A DNA stretch of 64,000 nt from Fibrobacter succinogenes (lineage in GTDB: Bacteria > Fibrobacterota > Fibrobacteria > Fibrobacterales > Fibrobacteraceae): contig CACWNW010000025.1 in NCBI GenBank assembly GCA_902762305.1, positions 16,492 to 80,491 of the forward strand, written 5' to 3'. The notes beneath the pieces were generated by a model, which was not told the origin of the DNA, did no database searches, and saw only the letters and a list, made by a program, of their open reading frames with translations. The translations under genes were made by a program, and so were the position numbers. Numbering within the stretch: the stretch's first letter is position 1; each line of letters begins with the position of its first letter. Positions 46,551-54,608 of the stretch are shown here, one piece after another.

Positions 46551-47468
46551 TCAGTCGACCGAGTAGTCGCCTGGGAGTATATAGGCAACGGGATTCACGG
46601 GATGGTCGCCGACCCAGACCTCATAGTGGAGGTGGGTACCGGTAGACATACCTGTAGAACCCATGTAACCGATGATCTGGTAGCGATGGACCAGCTGGCC
46701 CGGCTTGACAAGAAGCATCTGCATGTGTCCGTAACGCGTCTTCAGGTTGTTCCCGTGGCTGATGGCCACATAGTTACCGAAAGAGGGGCTAAACTTCGCC
46801 TGCTCGACAACGCCGTCGGCAGAAGCAAAAATCGGGGTCCAGCGGTCGTTGGAGATATCGACACCCTGGTGCATGCGGACTACGCCGGTCACAGGATGGA
46901 CTCGCGTTCCGAACGGGGAACCGAAGCGGCCGCTCGTCGGGGCGATGGACGGAATATAGCGCCAGCGGGACTGCTGCTGGCCCACGTATTCAGAAAGCGT
47001 GGAGAACGCGGCGCTGTTCATCTCGAGCTTGTTCTGGATGCGCCCCGCATTTTCGCGCAGACGCGTCATGCGTTCATAAACCGGGGATGTTCCGCGAATA
47101 AGCAGTGAATCGGGGCCGATAAAACCGCCCGTGCCCAGTTCGCGCGCCGCCTCGTCGGGAGGGGTCAGGGCGAACTTCGAATGCACTCGCTGTTCGTCCT
47201 TGAAGAATACCGAAGAAGTACCATCCAGATAGTCGAGCGTCCCCTCAATCTGGGCCATTTGCCTATCGAGGTCGATACGCGCATGCAGCACATGGCCGAG
47301 CACGCCATCGTACACGCGGGTCGCCGCTAGCTGCACCACCAGGAGCAAAAGCCCCACAATCACGAACGCACGGATAACCTTGTGGCCGCGGAACAGGAAT
47401 TCCGGCAGACTCAGGGTCACCGACTTCGTAGAGTTCTGGTAGTGTATGTTCGCCTTGATGAACTTCAC
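46551..47468 (-). CDS. M23-family peptidoglycan peptidase, membrane anchored
   Basis: A protein of about 305 residues if started at the GTG of VKFIKANIHYQNSTKS; the nearest ATG-less upstream frame reaches TTG at 47534. One membrane helix (VIRAFVIVGLLLLVVQLA) is followed by a coiled segment (residues about 70-150) and a LytM/M23 domain: GRFGSPFGTRVHPVTG, HxxxD ligand HQGVD, GNYVAISHGNN, GHMQMLLVKPGQ and HLHYEVW with the catalytic His pair. Zinc endopeptidase of the cell wall or activator such as EnvC/NlpD. The start is uncertain; a TATTTTCA box is just upstream. Confidence 0.8.
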   Translation of the reverse strand: MKFIKANIHYQNSTKSVTLSLPEFLFRGHKVIRAFVIVGLLLLVVQLAATRVYDGVLGHVLHARIDLDRQMAQIEGTLDYLDGTSSVFFKDEQRVHSKFALTPPDEAARELGTGGFIGPDSLLIRGTSPVYERMTRLRENAGRIQNKLEMNSAAFSTLSEYVGQQQSRWRYIPSIAPTSGRFGSPFGTRVHPVTGVVRMHQGVDISNDRWTPIFASADGVVEQAKFSPSFGNYVAISHGNNLKTRYGHMQMLLVKPGQLVHRYQIIGYMGSTGMSTGTHLHYEVWVGDHPVNPVAYILPGDYSVD

Positions 47469-47597
47469 GGGGGTGAAAATAGTAAAACCTTTCCGAAATA
47501 AACAACCCCGAAAAAGGTAAAACCTTATTTTCAACGGAAAAACGGCTATTTTACGGCAAATGTAAGAAAATTATAAGAAACAAACACGTTTCCCATA

Positions 47598-48359
47598 TCA
47601 AACGGGGTTGTCGATATCCACAAATGTCGCGGGAATACCGAGTTCAGCCTCGATTTTCTTGGCAAGCGCCCTTACGCCAAAAATCTCGGTCCGGTGGTGC
47701 CCGCAGGCCACGAGATTGAAGCCGAGCTCTTCCACGGTTATAGGAACGTTCTCCTTGATCTCGCCGGTCACGAAAGTGTCGCACCCGAGGGCCTTGGCCT
47801 CCCCGATCGCGCTCGCGCCCGAGCCGCTGCAGATGGCAACCTTGCGGACGAACTCCTTGCCATACATGAGCGCATGCTGCACCCCGTGCTCGAACACCCC
47901 GCAGGCAAGCTCCACGAAACCGTCACGGGAAACGGGCTCTTCGAACTCCCCGACATACCCCACGGTCCTTTCGCCCTCGCGTATGAACCCCTCGAGGTTC
48001 TTAAGCCCGAAAGCCTTCGCGATAAGGACGTTGTTCCCGAATTCGGGCTGCCCGTCGAGCGGCAGGTGGTAGCCGTAGAGCGATATGCCGTTCTGCATCA
48101 GGCGGCGCATGCGTTCACCGAACTTGCCGACAAGCACGCGGTTTTCGCCCTGCCAGAACCCGTTCGGGTGGTGCACGAAGATGCAGTCCGCCCCATTCTC
48201 GATGGCGGCATCGATAAGGCGGTCGCGGAACGAAACCCCCGTCACCACGCGGGTCACTTTTTCAGAAGCCTCCACACAGAGGCCGTCTACGCAATAGTCC
48301 TTGAAAGCCTGCGGTTCGAGCAGGCCATCCAACCAGGCAGAAAAATCGCTAATATTCAT
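47598..48359 (-). CDS. Nif3-like dinuclear metal-center protein
   Basis: A 253-residue protein of the Nif3/YbgI family (once called GTP cyclohydrolase I type 2-like). Metal ligands are visible as IFVHHPNGFW (His-His), YGYHLPLDG (His, Asp) and the C-terminal CGHHRTEIFG with Glu. VAICSGSGAS and DTFVTGEIKEN are family motifs. Enzymatic role is unsettled in the literature. A weak TATATTGA box lies upstream. Confidence 0.88.
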   Translation of the reverse strand: MNISDFSAWLDGLLEPQAFKDYCVDGLCVEASEKVTRVVTGVSFRDRLIDAAIENGADCIFVHHPNGFWQGENRVLVGKFGERMRRLMQNGISLYGYHLPLDGQPEFGNNVLIAKAFGLKNLEGFIREGERTVGYVGEFEEPVSRDGFVELACGVFEHGVQHALMYGKEFVRKVAICSGSGASAIGEAKALGCDTFVTGEIKENVPITVEELGFNLVACGHHRTEIFGVRALAKKIEAELGIPATFVDIDNPV

Positions 48360-48472
48360 GGAACAAACCCTTTGCTGTTCAATATAACAAAAAGTGCGAC
48401 ATAAGGCCTAGCAACAATAGGGCGTAATTCAATTGTATTTATAATATTACGTGTTTTTTTAGCGAAGGAATC

Positions 48473-48480
48473 TATTTTTA
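48473..48480 (+). promoter_or_regulatory. Putative -7 box of the cellulase gene
   Basis: TATTTTTA followed by AGGCGGG, about 38 bases before the ATG. A further AT-rich region (TATTTATAATATTACG) lies upstream. Confidence 0.4.
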
Positions 48481-48518
48481 AGGCGGGATGGTGTAAACCA
48501 TAAAAAAGAGGATGTCAA

Positions 48519-51227
48519 ATGAAAAAGGTATTAGCAATTTTGGGCTTGGCTGCAGTATCAGCCATGGCCATTAGCGCAAACCGTATCGGCCCGGTGAGCA
48601 CGTACGGTGAACTCAAGGCAAACGGCGGAAAACTTTCCGGAACTTGCCCCCAATACGCAAATTCTGCGGTCCAGGTCAAGGGCATGAGCCTTTTCTGGAG
48701 TTCCGCAGCAGATAGCGCTACGGCTTTCTATACGGAAAAAGCCGTGAACCTCATGGTCAAGGACATGAAAATCGAAGTCATCCGCTTCGCCATGGGCGTC
48801 AAGAATGAAGATTTCGACAAGGGCCGCGGCTACCTTACCGGTGGTGAAGACCTCCAGAAGGCATACCTCAAGAACATCGTTAACGCAGCCATCGAAAACG
48901 ACATCTACGTGATTATCGACTGGCATATCGAAAGTGGCAACGGCTACACGAGCGATGCCGTCAAGTTCTTCGAATACGCAGCCCAGCAATACGGCTCCTA
49001 CAACAACGTAATTTTCGAAGTGTGGAACGAACCGAAGGACGGCGCAAGCATGGGCACGGTCGCCTCCCACGCCAATTCCGTGATTAACGCCATCCGTAAG
49101 TACTCCGATAACCTCGTGCTTATCGGCAGCCCGGAATGGTCCAGCCACCCCGAAGAGTGCGCTTCCGCATCCATCAGCGACAGCAAGAAGAACTACGCCT
49201 GTACGCTCCATTTCTACGCTGATTCCCACTCTGCCAACGGCGATTACGCTAACCGCGCAAACCAAGCCCTTGGAAAAAACGTTCCCGTATTCGCTTCTGA
49301 ATGGGGAACCGTCAACGCCAACGGTAACGGCGGTGCCAACCAGAGTGCCAGCCAGGCTTGGATCAACTGGATGAACGACAAAAAAGTCTCGTGGGCTAAC
49401 TGGTCCGCTTCCGGCGTGAACGAAGGTTCTGCCGCGTTCAACAAGATCAACCTTGACAACGGTCTTTCTTATTCCAATTCCGGAAACATGGTCAAGGGCT
49501 GGATGAACAAAAACATGACTTATTCCGACTGCGGCCTCAAAAACGGCAATTCCTCTTCGCAGAGCGGCTTCTCTACCGGTATCGCCAACGGCACCAAGAC
49601 CGACATGATTGACGACATGGAAGACAACGACCGCTATGCCTACACGGGTGGTTTCTGGTCTGCATGGACCGACGCCAACGAAAACGGCGACAATGGCGTT
49701 GGCCAGTCTTCCATCTCCAACGGCACTTGGGAAAACGATTTCGGCAAGACTGTCTATGACGTCCTCTTGCCCAAGGAAGGCAGCAAGAACACCTCCAACT
49801 ACATGGTCGGCCTCAAGAAAATCAAGCTCGCCAGAGGAACGTATCAATACGCACCGTATGTAGACCTCGGCCTGAACCTCACGAAGGACACCGCCGAATT
49901 CGACATGAGCGCCTGCAAGTCCATCAGCTACAAGTTCAAGGGCGCCAGCCACAACTTCCGTCTCGAAACATCTCTCGTGACCAACTGGAACTTCCACCAC
50001 GTCAACAAGGACGCCTCCGATGAATGGAAGGAAGTCGAACTCACCTGGGACCAGTTCAACCAGGAAGACTGGGGCGACAACGACAAGCACTTCAACTTGA
50101 AGGACAAGGGCCTCAGCAAGGTCAAGCGCCTCGCCTGGGAAGTCAAGGGCGTGCAGAACGTTCCGGACAACCAGAACCAGCCTTCGCTCGACTACCTCTT
50201 CGTGGATGACGTGCGCTGCGATGGTCTGTCCATTACCGCCATCTCCGGAAAAATTGCCGCGCCGACCTCTTCGTCCGCAGCAAAATCCAGTTCCAGCGTC
50301 ACTCCCCCGAGCTCCAGTTCTTCCGTGGTCGTTCCTCCGGCATCCTCTTCTTCTGTCGTGATTACCGACCTCCTCGTCATCGACGATGTCGAAGACGGCA
50401 ACGAAGTCCTCAACACGACCGGTACGTGGTATGCCTACACCGACAACGAATCTTTGGGCAAATCCTCCATTACCAACGTCTACGACCCCAATCTTCCGGG
50501 CTACGTGGTAGTGTTCCCGGGCTCTGCCGACCCGACCAACGGCACGCAAGGCTTTGTCGGACTTACGGGAATTCACTGGGATGAAGGCGACTACGCATAC
50601 GATCCGTTCGTCGCTCTCGGCCTCAACACCAATGCGGACACCTCTTTAGGCATCGACCTGAGCAACTGCCCGGTCATCAGCTACCGCTACAAGGGCGCCG
50701 CCCACACCATCAAGCTCCAGGACGGTCAGGTTACCGACTTCGCCTTCCATAACCGCAAGTTGCTGGACGCAGGCGACTGGACGCTCGTCAACTTCAAGCA
50801 GGAAGAATTCAAGCAGCCGGGCTGGACCGAAACCAAGGTCAACCTGAACTGGGCGAACATCAAGAAGATTGCCTGGGAAGTCATCGGAGCCAAGGGATAC
50901 ACAGACACCTTCCAGCCGGAATTCGACTACCTCTACATCGACGACCTCAAGTGCGTCGACCAGGCTATCGGCATCAAGTCCATCGTCCGTACGGCTACTG
51001 GCCTCAGGATCGCCGCGAAGGGTCACGACCTGAACATCATGACATCCAAGTCCGGCCTCGTGAAGGTACAGGTGTTCGACATGACCGGCCACACGGTCAA
51101 GAGCGTCTCCGAGAACATGCAGGCTGGCGCCCACACGGTTTCCCTCGAGAACCTGACCGCCGGCAGCTACATCGTCCGCGTGCAGGCAGGCAACGCCAAG
51201 AAGTCCGCCCGCATCACGCTCAAGTAA
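48519..51227 (+). CDS. GH5 cellulase with two CBM11-like modules and sorting tail
   Basis: A 902-residue secreted endoglucanase. Signal peptide residues 1-20. The GH5 catalytic domain (about 25-330) has IDWHIESGNGYTSDAVKFF, the acid/base Glu171 in FEVWNEPK and the nucleophile Glu261 in VFASEWGT, as in GH5_2. CBM11-like modules lie at about 362-565 (DDMEDNDRYAYTGGFW) and 618-812 (DDVEDGNEVLNTTGTW), separated by a Ser/Pro linker (residues about 580-616). The last 85 residues (VQVFDMTGHTVKSVSENMQA, GSYIVRVQAG) form a type IX secretion-like C-terminal domain. GAGG precedes the ATG. Confidence 0.92.
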   Translation: MKKVLAILGLAAVSAMAISANRIGPVSTYGELKANGGKLSGTCPQYANSAVQVKGMSLFWSSAADSATAFYTEKAVNLMVKDMKIEVIRFAMGVKNEDFDKGRGYLTGGEDLQKAYLKNIVNAAIENDIYVIIDWHIESGNGYTSDAVKFFEYAAQQYGSYNNVIFEVWNEPKDGASMGTVASHANSVINAIRKYSDNLVLIGSPEWSSHPEECASASISDSKKNYACTLHFYADSHSANGDYANRANQALGKNVPVFASEWGTVNANGNGGANQSASQAWINWMNDKKVSWANWSASGVNEGSAAFNKINLDNGLSYSNSGNMVKGWMNKNMTYSDCGLKNGNSSSQSGFSTGIANGTKTDMIDDMEDNDRYAYTGGFWSAWTDANENGDNGVGQSSISNGTWENDFGKTVYDVLLPKEGSKNTSNYMVGLKKIKLARGTYQYAPYVDLGLNLTKDTAEFDMSACKSISYKFKGASHNFRLETSLVTNWNFHHVNKDASDEWKEVELTWDQFNQEDWGDNDKHFNLKDKGLSKVKRLAWEVKGVQNVPDNQNQPSLDYLFVDDVRCDGLSITAISGKIAAPTSSSAAKSSSSVTPPSSSSSVVVPPASSSSVVITDLLVIDDVEDGNEVLNTTGTWYAYTDNESLGKSSITNVYDPNLPGYVVVFPGSADPTNGTQGFVGLTGIHWDEGDYAYDPFVALGLNTNADTSLGIDLSNCPVISYRYKGAAHTIKLQDGQVTDFAFHNRKLLDAGDWTLVNFKQEEFKQPGWTETKVNLNWANIKKIAWEVIGAKGYTDTFQPEFDYLYIDDLKCVDQAIGIKSIVRTATGLRIAAKGHDLNIMTSKSGLVKVQVFDMTGHTVKSVSENMQAGAHTVSLENLTAGSYIVRVQAGNAKKSARITLK

Positions 51228-51263
51228 TACAGGCATAAAACGGCGGTTCAACCGAGCCGCTTC

Positions 51264-51297
51264 AAAAGCCCCATGGCATCACGCCACGGGGCTTTTT
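51264..51297 (+). terminator. Terminator after the cellulase gene
   Basis: AAAGCCCC/GGGGCTTT plus an inner TGG/CCA stem, then TTTTTG. Confidence 0.85.
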
Positions 51298-51299
51298 GA

Positions 51300-51450
51300 T
51301 ACCGCTCGTTCATCATTTAGGGTATAAGAACCTCCGGCAATTCACTCTCCCCGCAAGGGGGACCATGCCCACGTAAGCGCTAAAGCGCTAAGTGGTCAAA
51401 GTGCTTTCGCGACCACCACGGCTTAACGCCTGTGGCTTTGTCGCTCATGG
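51300..51450 (-). repeat. Covarying mosaic element, copy E
   Basis: Reading the minus strand: ATGAGCGACAAAGCCACAGG, loop GTTAA, GCCGTGGTGGTCGCGAAAGC, the 63-base block shared exactly with copy C, CCGGAGGTTCTT, CCCTAAATGATGAACGAGCG. The inner stem is CCAC-A-GGC/GCC-GTGG with one bulge and the outer pair is GCGAC/GTCGC. Confidence 0.8.
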
Positions 51451-51481
51451 TATACCACAGTTTTTTTTTACCAAAAAAAAC

Positions 51482-51489
51482 TATATTTA
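51482..51489 (+). promoter_or_regulatory. Putative -7 box of the AICAR transformylase gene
   Basis: TATATTTA, 28 bases before the ATG, with AAAAGGA as ribosome site in between. Confidence 0.5.
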
Positions 51490-51517
51490 GAGTAGAAAAA
51501 CTCCAAAAGGAAAATAT

Positions 51518-52570
51518 ATGTCCGAAGAATTGATTCTTAAGTTCGTTGACCCCGTGCCGATGCGCTACGGTGAAAACTCCCACCAGTCCGCCGTCTTCTA
51601 CCGTGACCCGACCTGCACCGAAGCAAGCCTCGCCACCGCAAAGCAGCTCTGGGGCAAGGAACTTTCGTACAACAACATCGTCGACGCTGACGCCGCCCTC
51701 GAAATGGCCCGCGAATTCAGCGACGGCAACGCAGTCGTCATCGTGAAGCACATGAACCCGTGCGGACTCGCTACCGGCGAAAGCCTGCGCGAAGCCATGG
51801 AAGCCGCCTGGGCAGGTGACCCGGTGTCGGCGTTCGGTTCCGTAATCGCCGTGACCCGCAAGGTCGACCTCAAGACGGCCGAATTCCTCAAGGGCAAGTT
51901 CGTGGAAATCCTTCTCGCTCCGGCATTCGACGACGACGCTCTCGAATTCCTCAAGAACAAGTCCAAGGATATCCGCCTCCTCGAAGTGGGCGAAATCAAG
52001 AAGGCTACCCACTGCAAGGTGTACAAGCACGTCATCGGCGGCATGCTCGTTCAGGACCGCGACGTGGACACCTACGAAAAGTTTGAATGCGTGACGAAGG
52101 CCCAGTTCCCGAAGAACAAGGAAGACCTCGCCCGCTTTACCTGGCTTGTCACCAAGCACACGAAGTCCAACGCCATCGTGATGGGCTACGAATACAAGCC
52201 CGGTTACTTCCAGGTGATGGGTCTCGGCCCCGGCCAGCCCAACCGCATCGACTCTAACCTCCGCCTGTGCCAGCCGCGCGTCCGCGACAACGTCGCCCGC
52301 ATGGAAGAAGCCAAGGCGTTCTTCGACGAGAACGGCAAGCTCATCAACGAAGCCGGCCTCAAGGAACTCGAAAAGAAGGTCTTCGGCGAAGTCGTGATGG
52401 GCTCCGACGCCTTCTTCCCGTTCCCGGACAACGTAGAAGCCGCCCACGACGCAGGCGTACGCTACATCGTGCAGCCGGGTGGTTCCAAGAAGGACGACCT
52501 CTCCATCGAGAAGTGCGACGAGTTCGGCATCGCGATGGTGTTCACCGGCATGAGGCATTTCCGCCACTAA
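51518..52570 (+). CDS. purH: Stand-alone AICAR transformylase (PurH C-terminal half)
   Basis: A 350-residue enzyme that formylates AICAR in purine synthesis. [14 protein letters not shown] near the N-terminus, [31 protein letters not shown] (catalytic Lys-His), [12 protein letters not shown] and the C-terminal [20 protein letters not shown] with [10 protein letters not shown] are the conserved AICARFT blocks. The usual N-terminal MGS-like IMP cyclohydrolase domain of about 200 residues is missing, so IMP cyclohydrolase must be elsewhere. AAAAGGA precedes the ATG. It is followed by the 52584 gene (13-base gap) and trmFO. Confidence 0.88.
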   Translation: MSEELILKFVDPVPMRYGENSHQSAVFYRDPTCTEASLATAKQLWGKELSYNNIVDADAALEMAREFSDGNAVVIVKHMNPCGLATGESLREAMEAAWAGDPVSAFGSVIAVTRKVDLKTAEFLKGKFVEILLAPAFDDDALEFLKNKSKDIRLLEVGEIKKATHCKVYKHVIGGMLVQDRDVDTYEKFECVTKAQFPKNKEDLARFTWLVTKHTKSNAIVMGYEYKPGYFQVMGLGPGQPNRIDSNLRLCQPRVRDNVARMEEAKAFFDENGKLINEAGLKELEKKVFGEVVMGSDAFFPFPDNVEAAHDAGVRYIVQPGGSKKDDLSIEKCDEFGIAMVFTGMRHFRH

Positions 52571-52583
52571 GCCAAAGGTTGCT

Positions 52584-53039
52584 ATGGCCCCGACGACGCA
52601 AAGAGAAGTGAATCAGAAGGAAAAGGACCTCTACTACGCGGTCCTGTCCTTCCTGAAGTCTGTCCGCAAGGCAGGCAAGACGACCGATGTCGAGTGGAAG
52701 GCCTATCAGGAAAAGCTCCAGAAGATAGCGCCCACCCCCGATATGGGCAAGGCTGCCGACATGTGGACCATGGACAACCTAGACCAGTTCAGCCCCGACA
52801 ACAACCAGTTGCCCCCCCTGAACGACATGGACTACGTCGCGAACGTCTCCCCGAAATTCGCGTCGCAGCTCATGGAAGCCATGTACTACGGAATGCTCAA
52901 CCTCACGCAGGCGAACCTGATTTCCGACGAAATCCAGGACGCCGACCCAGAAATGGTATCGACGGCCTCGCTCGAGGAACTGCTCGTGAAGCTCTGGATC
53001 GGAAATGCAAAGAGCTACCGGAAGGTCGTAGCAAATTGA
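52584..53039 (+). CDS. Conserved hypothetical protein, possibly DUF494/Smg-like
   Basis: A 151-residue soluble protein, helical, with acidic stretches. The C-terminal half (FASQLMEAMYYGMLNLTQAN, ASLEELLVKLWIG) resembles the last helices of DUF494/Smg proteins, which end in a short LEDLKWVVL-type helix; the similarity is weak. The stop overlaps the TTG start of trmFO (TTGA), so it is translationally coupled. Function unknown. Confidence 0.5.
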   Translation: MAPTTQREVNQKEKDLYYAVLSFLKSVRKAGKTTDVEWKAYQEKLQKIAPTPDMGKAADMWTMDNLDQFSPDNNQLPPLNDMDYVANVSPKFASQLMEAMYYGMLNLTQANLISDEIQDADPEMVSTASLEELLVKLWIGNAKSYRKVVAN

Positions 53040-54367
53040 ACGAACGTGTACGCGTAATCGGAGGCGGCCTTGCTGGCTGCGAAGCGGCTCTGCAGTTGGC
53101 AAGCCGCGGTTTCAAGGTCGATTTGTACGAAATGCGGCCCGTGAAGCCGACACCCGCCCACAAGGACGGGCATTTGGCGCAGTTAGTCTGTTCGAACAGC
53201 TTCAAGGCGCTGGGTATCACGAGCGCGCACGGACTTTTGAAGCAGGAACTCACGATGCTCGGGAGCTTCCTGCTCGATTCCGCCCGCGAGGCGGCAGTCC
53301 CCGCAGGCGATTCCCTGACCGTGAACCGCGACATATTCAGCGAATCGGTCGAAAAGAAGATTGCGGAGAGCAAAAATATCACGCTCCACCGCGAAGAAGT
53401 CACGAGCCTCGAAGGCGACTGCCCCACGCTCGTCGCGGCGGGGCCGCTGGCCAGCGACGCGCTCGCCGACGACATCTTCAAACGCCTGGGTAGCGAGCGC
53501 CTCCATTTCTTCGACGCCATCGCCCCTGTGGTAGAGACCGACAGCATCGACTTCGACCACGCCTTCTACCGCAACCGCTGGGAAAAGGGCGAAACGGCCG
53601 ACTTCATCAACTGCCCGCTCGACAAGGAAACCTACACCGAATTTGTACGCAAACTCTGCGAAGCCGAAGCCGTGGAGCCCCGCCCCTTCGAGAAGAACGA
53701 ACTGTTCGAGGGCTGCCTGCCCGTCGAAGAAATGGCCCGCCGCGGCTACGAGACGCTGCGTCACGGTCCCATGCGCCCCATCGGGCTAGGGCTCGGCAAC
53801 AACGGGAAGTTGTGGTACGCGGTCATCCAGCTCCGCGCCGAAAACAAGCAGAAAACTTTGTTCAACATGGTTGGGTTCCAGACGCGCCTCAAGTGGGGCA
53901 CGCAAAAAGAAATCTTCACGATGGTACCGGCCTTGCGCAATGCGAAATTCGCACGCCTCGGCTGCATGCACCGCAATACGTTTATCGAATCGCCCAAGTT
54001 CCTGGACGCGACCTTGAGGCTCCGCCCGGACCTCGAATGCGCCAAGGGCATTCCGCCCACATGGTTCGCCGGGCAGATTACCGGCAGCGAAGGCTACACC
54101 GAGGCTGTCGCCACCGGGTGGTATGCCGCCTGGAACATGGCGCAGACGATTCTGCACGGGCATGCGGACCCGCTCCCGGACGAGAGCTGCATCGCATCGC
54201 TCATGAACCGCCTTGTGGAAGAGAACGAGGACTTCCAGCCCATGAACTTCAACTTCGGGCTCCTCCCCAACCACGAGGGCCTCAAGAAGAAGAACAAGAA
54301 AGAGATTCTTGCCGCCCGCGCCGAAGAAGCCGTGCGCAAGTGGATTGCGGACAGGAAATTGGTTTAA
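53036..54367 (+). CDS. trmFO: Methylenetetrahydrofolate-tRNA-(uracil-5-)-methyltransferase
   Basis: TrmFO methylates U54 of tRNA using folate and FAD. The 443-residue protein begins at TTG 53036 (GGAAGG upstream) with RVIGGGLAGCEAALQLASRG (FAD site), LYEMRPVKPTPAHK, LVCSNSFKALGITSAHGLLK and the MRPIGLGLGNNG-like middle. RLGCMHRNTFIESPKFLD and GQITGSEGYTEAVATGWYAA are hallmark blocks. I reject the earlier in-frame start at 52694 because that segment is the upstream gene in another frame. Its stop is followed by the tRNA-Pro inverted repeat. Confidence 0.92.
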   Translation: MNERVRVIGGGLAGCEAALQLASRGFKVDLYEMRPVKPTPAHKDGHLAQLVCSNSFKALGITSAHGLLKQELTMLGSFLLDSAREAAVPAGDSLTVNRDIFSESVEKKIAESKNITLHREEVTSLEGDCPTLVAAGPLASDALADDIFKRLGSERLHFFDAIAPVVETDSIDFDHAFYRNRWEKGETADFINCPLDKETYTEFVRKLCEAEAVEPRPFEKNELFEGCLPVEEMARRGYETLRHGPMRPIGLGLGNNGKLWYAVIQLRAENKQKTLFNMVGFQTRLKWGTQKEIFTMVPALRNAKFARLGCMHRNTFIESPKFLDATLRLRPDLECAKGIPPTWFAGQITGSEGYTEAVATGWYAAWNMAQTILHGHADPLPDESCIASLMNRLVEENEDFQPMNFNFGLLPNHEGLKKKNKKEILAARAEEAVRKWIADRKLV

Positions 54368-54406
54368 CCATACCCTATTGCGAACATTTGTTGCGAACTG
54401 ACTTCA

Positions 54407-54487
54407 CAGTTCGATCTGGTTACCTAAGATACAAGAAAAGCCCCCAGAGGGGGCTATTCTTGTATCGGGGTAACCAGATTCGAACTG
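54407..54487. repeat. Long inverted repeat joining tRNA-Pro 3' half and its trailer
   Basis: The plus-strand segment 54407-54445 (CAGTTCGATCTGGTTACC, then GATACAAGAA and AGCCCCC) is complementary, with a one-base bulge and two small mismatches, to 54449-54487, which includes the last 23 bases of tRNA-Pro. The inner part (GATACAAGAATAGCCCCC on the minus strand, loop TCT) is a strong terminator ending in CTTTTCTTG. In total about 35 base pairs can form. Confidence 0.85.
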
Positions 54488-54538
54488 ATGACATTCTGCT
54501 CCCAAAGCAGACGCTCTACCAGGCTGAGCTACACCCCG
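54465..54538 (-). tRNA. tRNA-Pro (TGG)
   Basis: Acceptor CGGGGTG/TACCCCG, D-arm GCTC/GAGC, anticodon stem TCTGC/GCAGA with loop TTTGGGA (anticodon TGG), T-arm ATCAG/CTGGT with TTCGAAT, discriminator A. CCA is not encoded. Confidence 0.93.
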
Positions 54539-54608
54539 AGTGCTCCAAATATAGAAACTTTTTCTGCTTTGCGGATATCATTTGTTCGTTTTTTATCGAG
54601 CCAGCCTT

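Noticed and set aside
52694..53035. An N-terminal extension of trmFO by 114 residues
   Set aside because: The segment overlaps the 52584 gene in another frame and has no family similarity; the TTG at 53036 with a GGAAGG upstream fits better.
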